NCBI GenBank assembly: GCA_910577925.1 | Contig: CAJTOI010000008.1 | Span: forward strand, 53,327-117,326 | Source: an uncultured Roseburia sp. | GTDB taxonomy: Bacteria > Bacillota > Clostridia > Lachnospirales > Lachnospiraceae | DNA: 64,000 nucleotides | Direction of reading: 5' to 3' | Part shown: positions 42,985 to 49,413 of the stretch, piece after piece | Numbering within the stretch: position 1 is the stretch's first letter | How the letters are laid out: each line of letters begins with the position of its first letter | Notes under the pieces: model-generated | Told to the model about the DNA's origin: nothing | What the model saw: the letters and a program-made list of their open reading frames with translations, nothing else | The model's database searches: none | Position numbers and translations under genes: made by a program

Positions 42985-44328
42985 ATGAAAGATTTTGAAG
43001 CGTTAAAAACGGTAATTCCGCAGGGGGAGATAGCCGGTGTCGGCGAAAAGGTGCAGTATTTGGTACACGAGATGAATGATAATACGGTGCGCATTGCGCT
43101 GCGCTATCCGGGCCGTCTGTCGGCGGAGGTTCTCGCGCAGGCTGTTGCTGCGGTTGTCAGCCGCATTGATGTACTGCACGCGTCCTTTCGGTCAACGCCG
43201 CTTGACGCATACTGGATTTACAATGAGGACTACTCCGAGGGGGATTTCTTTACGGCAGAGGAAACAGCAGAGGATCCGATGATTTTGGCAGAGCAGGCGC
43301 TGGTGCGGCCGATCGCGCCGGACGCGAAGACGCAGATGCACTGCACGCTGGTACAGGGGGAGTCGGAGAGTGTGCTGGTATTAAACATCAGCCATCTGTG
43401 TGTGGACGGCGGGGACGGAAAATACCTGATGAATAAACTTGCGGAGGCGTATAATCGGATTGTGCGGACGGGGAACGCGGACGGACTGGAGATAAAGAAC
43501 GGAAGCCGCTCGGCGTTTCAGGTTTACAGAGAACTCAGTTATAAAGAGTTTTTATCAGCGATTAAGCCGTCCATGTCAGAAGTTAAAACAGAATTTCATT
43601 TTCCGGAGGAGGATCCGGGACATCCGAATCTTGTGTGGAAAAGCCTGCCTGCCGCGGTTGTCAGACAGGCGGCCGGATACGCAAAAGAACGGAATGCCAC
43701 GGTAAACGACCTGCTGCTGACCGCCTGCTACCGGGCGTATGCAAAACTTTTCGACAGTGCTCCGGGAGAGGCGCTGAGCATTATGTCAATGATGGATTTG
43801 CGACGCCACTGCAGGAACGGGGAATGCGAGGGACTCTGCAATATGTCGGGTTCGCTTCCGACCGTTTTAGAGCACGGGATATGCGGAGACTTTTGGGAGA
43901 CATTAGAAGAGATTGCCGCGCAGACGCGGAGTGCAAAGGAAGATCCGGTTGCAGGACTCGGCGGAATGCCGCTGATTCATACGGCGGCGAAGACCACGCC
44001 TCTGTGGGTCTTGCTCAAAGTCGCGAACAAAGTGTACGGGAGTATGTCCATAGGTCTGACCAATATGGGGAATATTTCCTGTGACGATCTGACGCTGAAT
44101 GAGCTGCGTCCGACCGGAGGAATTTTCGGAGGCCCTTTAAAGAAAAAACCGGGCATGCAGATATCCGCAGCCGGTTTTGACGGCGCCGTCACGCTGTGCT
44201 GTGTCGGCGAGTACGGGGAGGAGGATGCAAAGCTTATACGTCGGATGCTGGACCTCATTGAGGAGGAGCTACGCGACATAGACGTACATAAAGACAAAGT
44301 GACAGAAGCTTCCGCCCATCACGAATAA
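42985..44328 (+). CDS. stand-alone condensation-domain (acyltransferase-like) protein
   Basis: A 447-residue single-domain protein of the chloramphenicol-acetyltransferase-like/condensation superfamily. The catalytic HxxxDGG is present in NISHLCVDGGDGKYL (His137, Asp141-Gly-Gly), and the C-terminal half shows the second fold repeat, with NMGNISCDD. Free-standing members include alcohol O-acetyltransferases and PapA5-like acyltransferases; no carrier protein, adenylation domain or thioesterase lies nearby, so a non-ribosomal peptide role is not supported. AAAGGAG precedes ATG 42985. Its last 60 bp overlap the end of the convergent hemolysin III gene. Confidence 0.8.
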   Translation: MKDFEALKTVIPQGEIAGVGEKVQYLVHEMNDNTVRIALRYPGRLSAEVLAQAVAAVVSRIDVLHASFRSTPLDAYWIYNEDYSEGDFFTAEETAEDPMILAEQALVRPIAPDAKTQMHCTLVQGESESVLVLNISHLCVDGGDGKYLMNKLAEAYNRIVRTGNADGLEIKNGSRSAFQVYRELSYKEFLSAIKPSMSEVKTEFHFPEEDPGHPNLVWKSLPAAVVRQAAGYAKERNATVNDLLLTACYRAYAKLFDSAPGEALSIMSMMDLRRHCRNGECEGLCNMSGSLPTVLEHGICGDFWETLEEIAAQTRSAKEDPVAGLGGMPLIHTAAKTTPLWVLLKVANKVYGSMSIGLTNMGNISCDDLTLNELRPTGGIFGGPLKKKPGMQISAAGFDGAVTLCCVGEYGEEDAKLIRRMLDLIEEELRDIDVHKDKVTEASAHHE

Positions 44329-44916
44329 ATGGAAAATTTCGTGGGAGCCGAAAAACCGGTGTCTGGCATTAAAGAGCGGAAGCCTGAGCGCATAGATAAC
44401 GCCGCCCGCCGTGTAGATGATGCCTCCGGCGAGAAGCCAGAGAAACGCGGCGGGGGACAATGTGTCTAAGAGCGGTCCGAATACCAGAACGCAGACCCAG
44501 CCCATCGCGATATAAAGCACGGAGGAGAGCCATTTCGGACAGGAAATCCAAAAAAGCTTTAAGAGCATTCCGGCAAGGGCGATCCCCCAGACAAGCGCGA
44601 GCAGGGTATAGCCGGTGCGGCCGCCTAAGACCACAAGACAGACCGGCGTGTAAGAGCCGGCGATCAGCACGAAGATCATCATGTGGTCAACCCTGCGGAA
44701 GACCGCGAGGAGCGTTCCCTTGAGGTTGACGGAATGATAAGCGGCGCTTGCCCCGTAGAGCAGAACCATGCTCAGACAGAAAACAGCCATGGAAAACAGG
44801 GTGACTGCGGAGTCGCCGGAAGCTTTGACAAGCAGAGGGCTTGCAAATGCAAGTGTGAGCATCATGGCAATATAGTGAGTGATTGCGCTGCCGGGTTCAC
44901 GTATCGTAATCTGCAT
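44269..44916 (-). CDS. hemolysin III family (PAQR-like) membrane protein
   Basis: A 215-residue, seven-helix protein. Conserved polar residues of the PAQR/hemolysin III family are visible: the Ser and His in GASAAYHSV, Asp in RRVDHMMIFVLIAGSYTP, and HxxxH in FGSHEIFHLFVMGGSFCHF. These resemble a metal-dependent hydrolase site inside the membrane. The hemolysin label is historical; the real role is unclear. Ribosome site AAGGAGG before the ATG. The 3' end overlaps the convergent condensation-domain gene by 60 bp. Confidence 0.93.
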   Translation of the reverse strand: MQITIREPGSAITHYIAMMLTLAFASPLLVKASGDSAVTLFSMAVFCLSMVLLYGASAAYHSVNLKGTLLAVFRRVDHMMIFVLIAGSYTPVCLVVLGGRTGYTLLALVWGIALAGMLLKLFWISCPKWLSSVLYIAMGWVCVLVFGPLLDTLSPAAFLWLLAGGIIYTAGGVIYALRLPLFNARHRFFGSHEIFHLFVMGGSFCHFVFMYVYVA

Positions 44917-44975
44917 GATAGATTCCTCCTTAATTATAAATTACTTTGACAAATAGTATATAAAAATATTGTATG

Positions 44976-44990
44976 TAGTTTTAAAAACTA
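44976..44990. repeat. 15-bp palindrome in the hemolysin III leader
   Basis: TAGTTTT-A-AAAACTA is a perfect inverted repeat with one central base, 17 bp downstream of the minus-strand -10 (45007), an operator-like place. Confidence 0.45.
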
Positions 44991-45006
44991 TGTTAAATAT
45001 ATTATG

Positions 45007-45035
45007 ATACTACTACAAAGAAAATATACTGTCAA
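45007..45035 (-). promoter_or_regulatory. promoter of the hemolysin III gene
   Basis: On the minus strand TTGACA (45030-45035), 17-bp spacer, TAGTAT (45007-45012). The AT-rich leader of about 85 nt carries the 15-bp palindrome. Confidence 0.75.
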
Positions 45036-45057
45036 TAAAAATTTTTATGCATGCTTG

Positions 45058-45104
45058 TACCCTCAGCGGACAAAGGGCGCGTGTACCCTTGTACGCTGAG
45101 GGTA
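45058..45104. repeat. copy 2 of the dispersed palindromic repeat
   Basis: TACCCTCAGCG (45058-45068) pairs perfectly with CGCTGAGGGTA (45094-45104); inside, AAGGG (45073-45077) pairs with CCCTT (45086-45090). A 47-nt nested hairpin with no T-run. The left 21-nt core is identical to copy 1 at 22077. Both copies lie between divergent genes. Confidence 0.7.
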
Positions 45105-45148
45105 TCTGCATTGCCGCAAAAAATCGTCAAAGAAGAGTGCGGATACCG

Positions 45149-45177
45149 TTGTGGATTGCCGATAAATGCAGTAAAAT
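45149..45177 (+). promoter_or_regulatory. promoter of the PilZ/HD-GYP pair
   Basis: TTGTGG (45149-45154), 17-bp spacer, TAAAAT (45172-45177), about 36 nt before the PilZ start codon and 45 bp after the palindromic repeat. Confidence 0.55.
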
Positions 45178-45212
45178 AGTAATGTATACGATAGCAGACA
45201 GGAGGCGAGAGT

Positions 45213-45773
45213 ATGCAGCCGGCAGGCAGGGATTTGATCGGAAGAAGGATCTGCGTAAGAGCTTGGCAGACGGGAGAATTAATTGCCGACACAAAGATAA
45301 ACAGCTATGACACGGTAAAGAAGACGATGCATATCGGCGCCTGCGGTGTACCGTCCCGCAGGGCACAGAAGGTGCAGATCCTTGTGTTTACGGACCGCGG
45401 AGTGTATGAGTATATCGGGAATCTCAGACGTTCGTTTGTATCCAATGAGATGGAGATCGCGCTCTGCTGTCCGGCAAGGAAAAAGGAGGAGCGCAGAAGC
45501 AGGCGTTTTGCCATAAAAGAGCGGGGTGTCGTCGATAAAATCTGCATAGACGGACATTGGGTGACGCTTCGAAAGCCGATTCCTATTTTGACGATGAATA
45601 TCAGTTCAAACGGTATTTTGATTCGGACGATTGCGGGAAGTTTTTCCGTGAAGGATCAGATACAGGTGGCAGTCCGCCTCAAAAGCGGGATGCTGCGGAG
45701 CAATTACGAGGTATGCAGAGTGGTGGATAAGAATACGCAGACGGAGCAGTACGGCTGCCGTCTCTTGGTATAG
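45213..45773 (+). CDS. PilZ-domain cyclic-di-GMP receptor protein
   Basis: A 186-residue protein. An N-terminal YcgR-N/PilZN-like beta domain (about 1-85) is followed by a PilZ domain (about 88-185) with the c-di-GMP signature: RRSRRF (RxxxR, about residues 94-99) and NISSNGILI (D/NxSxxG, about 129-137). Binding of c-di-GMP would change its contact with a partner. It is followed by an HD-GYP gene, a likely c-di-GMP phosphodiesterase, so receptor and degrader are encoded together. AGGAGG precedes ATG 45213. No flagellar or pilus genes are in the window. Confidence 0.87.
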   Translation: MQPAGRDLIGRRICVRAWQTGELIADTKINSYDTVKKTMHIGACGVPSRRAQKVQILVFTDRGVYEYIGNLRRSFVSNEMEIALCCPARKKEERRSRRFAIKERGVVDKICIDGHWVTLRKPIPILTMNISSNGILIRTIAGSFSVKDQIQVAVRLKSGMLRSNYEVCRVVDKNTQTEQYGCRLLV

Positions 45774-45775
45774 TC

Positions 45776-45819
45776 TCACTGACGTGAGCCATTACAGGTT
45801 CGCGTGCATGATATGCACG
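45776..45819 (+). other. two small hairpins between the PilZ and HD-GYP genes
   Basis: CTCAC-TGAC-GTGAG (45776-45789) and CGTGCAT-GAT-ATGCACG (45803-45819) fill the 72-bp gap before the HD-GYP start. Without T-runs they are not terminators; they may set the expression ratio of the two genes. Confidence 0.45.
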
Positions 45820-45845
45820 GCCAACTTGCGATACAGGAGGACGCA

Positions 45846-46937
45846 ATGAAAGAAAACGTTAGAAAATTGCGGAAGGTACCCGTCGGCTGTATCCATGCGG
45901 GAATGCGTCTGCCCGACGATTTGTACAGCCGGGACGGAAAGGCATTGCTGATCCGCGCGGGCGAGACGGTGACGGAAGAAACGATTGCCAGGCTGAATAA
46001 AATGGGGGCAAAGGATAATTATGTCATGACCTATGAGACTTCCTGCCGCGTGATTTACGGCGGGGAGGCAGAATCGGTCGAGCAGCGTCAGCAGCGGGCG
46101 GAGGATGCGGTCGGCTACACCGAATTGAAAGAGGAGGTGCAGAATCTTCTCACACGGATTACGGAAGCGGCAGAGTCGGGTTTTCAGGAGACGGAGATTG
46201 TGGCGAGCGCCGTCATTTCCAAAATATCATCCACGGAATTGGGAGAATTGCTTCGCTGCATCGATACTCCGCGGCAGATGGACGAGGGTCTGCAGCGCCA
46301 CTCTTTAAATGTTGCGCTTCTGAACGGAATGATGGCGCACTGGATGCATTTTTCAAAAATAGACGTGAGCAGGATTGTGGTCGGAGGACTGCTTCACGAT
46401 GTCGGAAAGACGCTGATTCCCGTGGAAATCCTTACGGCGGCCCGCGGCCTGACCGCGGAGGAGCGCGAGGTGATAAAGCAGCATCCGGTTTATTCTTATG
46501 ATATCGTACATAAAAGTTTTGACTCAAATGTATGTGATGTGGTGCGGCATCACCACGAAAAGCTAAACGGAAGCGGCTATCCGGACGGGCTTGCGGGTGA
46601 CGAGATTTCGCTGTTTGCCCGGATTACGGCGATTGCGGATGTCTATGACGCGATGGTTTCGGCGCGCAGCTATAAGGCGTCCCGGCTGCCGTTTGATATC
46701 TTAGATCAGATGGTGCAGGGGGAGTTTAAAGGACTTGACCAGCATCTGACGGCGGTGTTTGTCCGGAATATGAAGCACGTATTTAAAAAGAGCCAGGTTG
46801 TGATGGTCGACGGAAGCGTCGGCGTCGTGGCGTATATTCCGCCAAACGATATCAGCCACCCGATTGTGATTACGGAGAGAGGGCCGAGGCAGACGGACGA
46901 GCGCTGGTACTGTAGCGAGGTGGCGGGTATATTCTGA
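45846..46937 (+). CDS. HD-GYP domain cyclic-di-GMP phosphodiesterase
   Basis: A 363-residue protein. After an N-terminal region (about 1-120) of the DUF3391 type or similar, an HD-GYP domain covers about 135-325: RHSLNVALL, GLLHDVGKTLIP (HD pair), HPVYSYDIV, HHHEKLNGSGYPDGLAGDEI (GYP motif) and ITAIADVYDAMVSARSYK. All metal and GYP residues look intact, so hydrolysis of c-di-GMP to pGpG/GMP is likely. ATG 45846 is used since AGGAGG lies just upstream. The PilZ receptor gene precedes it. Confidence 0.92.
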   Translation: MKENVRKLRKVPVGCIHAGMRLPDDLYSRDGKALLIRAGETVTEETIARLNKMGAKDNYVMTYETSCRVIYGGEAESVEQRQQRAEDAVGYTELKEEVQNLLTRITEAAESGFQETEIVASAVISKISSTELGELLRCIDTPRQMDEGLQRHSLNVALLNGMMAHWMHFSKIDVSRIVVGGLLHDVGKTLIPVEILTAARGLTAEEREVIKQHPVYSYDIVHKSFDSNVCDVVRHHHEKLNGSGYPDGLAGDEISLFARITAIADVYDAMVSARSYKASRLPFDILDQMVQGEFKGLDQHLTAVFVRNMKHVFKKSQVVMVDGSVGVVAYIPPNDISHPIVITERGPRQTDERWYCSEVAGIF

Positions 46938-46983
46938 CCGATATGAGATAGAAGGGGGCATCCGGCGATAACCTGAAAGCGAG

Positions 46984-47010
46984 AGAGAGCGCCGGAGCGC
47001 TCTCTTTTTT
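46984..47010 (+). terminator. Rho-independent terminator after the HD-GYP gene
   Basis: AGAGAGCGC (46984-46992) pairs with GCGCTCTCT (46997-47005) around CGGA, followed by TTTTTT. The convergent htpG gene ends at 47020. Confidence 0.88.
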
Positions 47011-47019
47011 GATAGAAAA

Positions 47020-49128
47020 TTATTTTGTCAGAAGCATCATAATCTGATTGCTGCGCTCCACAAATTTTGTCATGGCGTCCACGGACAGCGGATGATTGGA
47101 GAGCACGGCCAGATCGTAGAGTTGTTCGCAGAACATCGGAACATGCTCGGAGTCTTTGTGCTCGAAAATATAGGTCACAAGCGCGTTGTTTGCGTTCAGG
47201 GTCAGCGTCTGATCCGCTGCGAACATGTTTGCGTCCATTGCGCCCATGCCGCCCATCGCGTACATTTTCATCATATCCTGCATCCGTCTTCCCTCCTCGG
47301 AGAGCGTGAGGATAGAGGAGATATTTTCGTTTTTGAGGCGCTCGATGCGGACAGTCAGCTTCTCGTTGTTTAAGGTGTTCCGGAAAAGCTCGGTCAGGGC
47401 ATCGGTCTCGTCTTTTAACGATTCCGCGTCGGTCTCGTCCTTTAAGGAATCGGTCAGATCCGCATCGATGCGCATAAATTTATAGTGCTCGTTGCGCTGC
47501 TCGAGCTGGGAGATAAACGAGGTGTCGATGTTGTGGTCCAGGATCACCGCATCCATGCCCTGCTCTTTGAACAGGTTGATATACTGTCCCTGCTGCAGGC
47601 GGTCGGTCACATAGTAGACGATCTTGCGTTCGTCCTTTTCTTCTTCATTCTCATCCGCAGTCGCCGAACTGCCGTCCTCGTTTACGACCTCGGCGCCCTC
47701 TGCGGCAGCCGTATCGGAAGCGTCTGTTTCTCCCTCCGCTTTTTCCTCTTCCTTTACCAGCAGCTCCGGCAGAGTCAGGTACTTGTCGTCAAGATTCTTA
47801 AAGAGGATATAGTCGTTCATCTTGTCGCAGAACTTGGTGTCTTTCAAGCAGCCGAATTTGATAAACGGGCTGATATCGTCCCAGTATTTCTCGTAATTTT
47901 CCTTCTCGGTCTTGCACATGCCGATCAGTTTGTCGGCGACTTTCTTCGTGATATACTCTTCAATTTTTTTGACAAAGCCGTCGTTTTGCAGCGCGGAGCG
48001 GGAGACGTTCAGCGGCAGGTCCGGACAGTCGATGACACCCTTTAAAAGCATCAGAAACTCAGGAATGACTTCCCTGATATTGTCCGCGATAAATACCTGA
48101 TTGTTGTAGAGCTTGATGGTGCCCTCAATGGAATCGTACTCGGTGTTGATTTTCGGGAAATAGAGGATTCCTTTTAAATTGAAGGGATAGTCCATATTCA
48201 GGTGAATCCAAAACAGCGGCTCCTTGTAATCTAAAAATACCTTGCGGTAGAATGCCTTATAATCTTCCTCGGTGCAGTCGTTCGGATTTTTCAGCCACAG
48301 AGGGTTCGTGTCGTTTAACGGAACCGGCCGCTTTTCGATTTTAAGCTTGTCTTTTGCGGGGGAAATCTCCACGATTTCTTTCTCGCCGTTCTCGTTTTCT
48401 TTTTCCTCGGTCTTTGCCTCCTCGTGGATTTCCTCTACGACTACGTCGGTGTCAAGACGGTCGGCTGCGTCGATGGTCTCATACTGTGTCTCGGCGTTTG
48501 CCTTGGAGAGGTAAATCTCGGTCGGCATGAAAGAGCAGTACTTCTCAATCACTTCGCGCGCGCGGTACTCGTTGGCGAACTCCAGGCAGTCTTCATTCAA
48601 ATGAAGGATAATTTCGGTTCCGACGGTATCTTTTGTGCCGTCGGTCAGCTCATAGTCTGTGCCGCCGTCGCAGGTCCAGTGCACCGGCACGGCGCCTTCC
48701 CGGTAGGATAACGTGTTGATCTCCACCTCGTCGGCAACCATGAATGCAGAGTAGAATCCGAGTCCGAAGTGACCGATAATCTGATCGTCAGTGGATTTGT
48801 CCTTGTATTTCTGGATGAAATCGGTGGCGCCCGAAAAGGCGATCTGGCAGATATACTCCTCCACCTCGTCGGCAGTCATACCAAGACCGTTATCGATGAA
48901 CGTCAGGGTCTTTTCCTCCGGGTTTACCGTAATCTGAATTTTGGCTTTAAAATCAGCCGGGAGAGCGTATTCCCCCATCATATCGAGCTTCTTGAGCTTG
49001 GTGATGGCGTCGCAGCCGTTGCTGATTAACTCGCGGTAAAAAATGTCGTGATCCGAGTACAGCCATTTTTTGATAATCGGAAACAGGTTTTCGCTGTCAA
49101 TAGAAAGGCTTCCATGTTTGTTTGCCAT
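47020..49128 (-). CDS. htpG: molecular chaperone HtpG (Hsp90 family)
   Basis: A 702-residue chaperone. The GHKL ATPase domain at the N-terminus has ELISNGCDA, IDNGLGMTADEV and HFGLGFYSAFMVAD; the middle and dimerisation domains follow. It is longer than the usual 620-650 residues because of two acidic insertions: one around 225-255 (EEAKTEEKENENGEKE) and one around 500-540 (Glu/Asp/Ala-rich). Start ATG 49128 with AAGGAG 8 nt upstream. Its promoter has a perfect CIRCE element beside it, suggesting HrcA heat-shock control. Confidence 0.96.
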   Translation of the reverse strand: MANKHGSLSIDSENLFPIIKKWLYSDHDIFYRELISNGCDAITKLKKLDMMGEYALPADFKAKIQITVNPEEKTLTFIDNGLGMTADEVEEYICQIAFSGATDFIQKYKDKSTDDQIIGHFGLGFYSAFMVADEVEINTLSYREGAVPVHWTCDGGTDYELTDGTKDTVGTEIILHLNEDCLEFANEYRAREVIEKYCSFMPTEIYLSKANAETQYETIDAADRLDTDVVVEEIHEEAKTEEKENENGEKEIVEISPAKDKLKIEKRPVPLNDTNPLWLKNPNDCTEEDYKAFYRKVFLDYKEPLFWIHLNMDYPFNLKGILYFPKINTEYDSIEGTIKLYNNQVFIADNIREVIPEFLMLLKGVIDCPDLPLNVSRSALQNDGFVKKIEEYITKKVADKLIGMCKTEKENYEKYWDDISPFIKFGCLKDTKFCDKMNDYILFKNLDDKYLTLPELLVKEEEKAEGETDASDTAAAEGAEVVNEDGSSATADENEEEKDERKIVYYVTDRLQQGQYINLFKEQGMDAVILDHNIDTSFISQLEQRNEHYKFMRIDADLTDSLKDETDAESLKDETDALTELFRNTLNNEKLTVRIERLKNENISSILTLSEEGRRMQDMMKMYAMGGMGAMDANMFAADQTLTLNANNALVTYIFEHKDSEHVPMFCEQLYDLAVLSNHPLSVDAMTKFVERSNQIMMLLTK

Positions 49129-49203
49129 AATAAACACTCCTTCTTTATAAAAGTAATTTGTTTGTCAATTCTCTGCGGACGTGCCGCAATCCTCATAGGT
49201 AAA

Positions 49204-49232
49204 ATATTAGTACGGCGGTTTTGAAAAGTCAA
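49204..49232 (-). promoter_or_regulatory. promoter of htpG
   Basis: On the minus strand TTGACT (49227-49232), 17-bp spacer, TAATAT (49204-49209), about 70 nt before the ATG. Confidence 0.8.
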
Positions 49233-49239
49233 TAGAAAA

Positions 49240-49266
49240 TTAGCACTCTTTTGAATGGAGTGCTAA
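49240..49266. promoter_or_regulatory. CIRCE element (HrcA operator)
   Basis: TTAGCACTC-N9-GAGTGCTAA matches the CIRCE consensus at all 18 positions. It lies 7 bp upstream of the htpG -35 rather than downstream of the start site as usual, and about 80 bp upstream of the divergent promoter at 49349. HrcA binding here could repress htpG and possibly affect the divergent gene. Confidence 0.93.
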
Positions 49267-49348
49267 CAATATGCGCCGAGGCCTGAAAAACCGCGGGTTT
49301 GCGGAAATCTAAAAAGTTTATAAAAACGACTTCCGATTCGCAGGATAT

Positions 49349-49377
49349 TTAACAAACGGGGCGGGGTGTGCTATAAT
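49349..49377 (+). promoter_or_regulatory. promoter of the 936-residue zinc-ribbon protein gene
   Basis: TTAACA (49349-49354), 17-bp spacer, perfect TATAAT (49372-49377), so the RNA starts near 49384 and translation at ATG 49414. Confidence 0.8.
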
Positions 49378-49413
49378 GAGAGAAAGTACCAGAAGAGAAG
49401 CGGGGAGATTATT

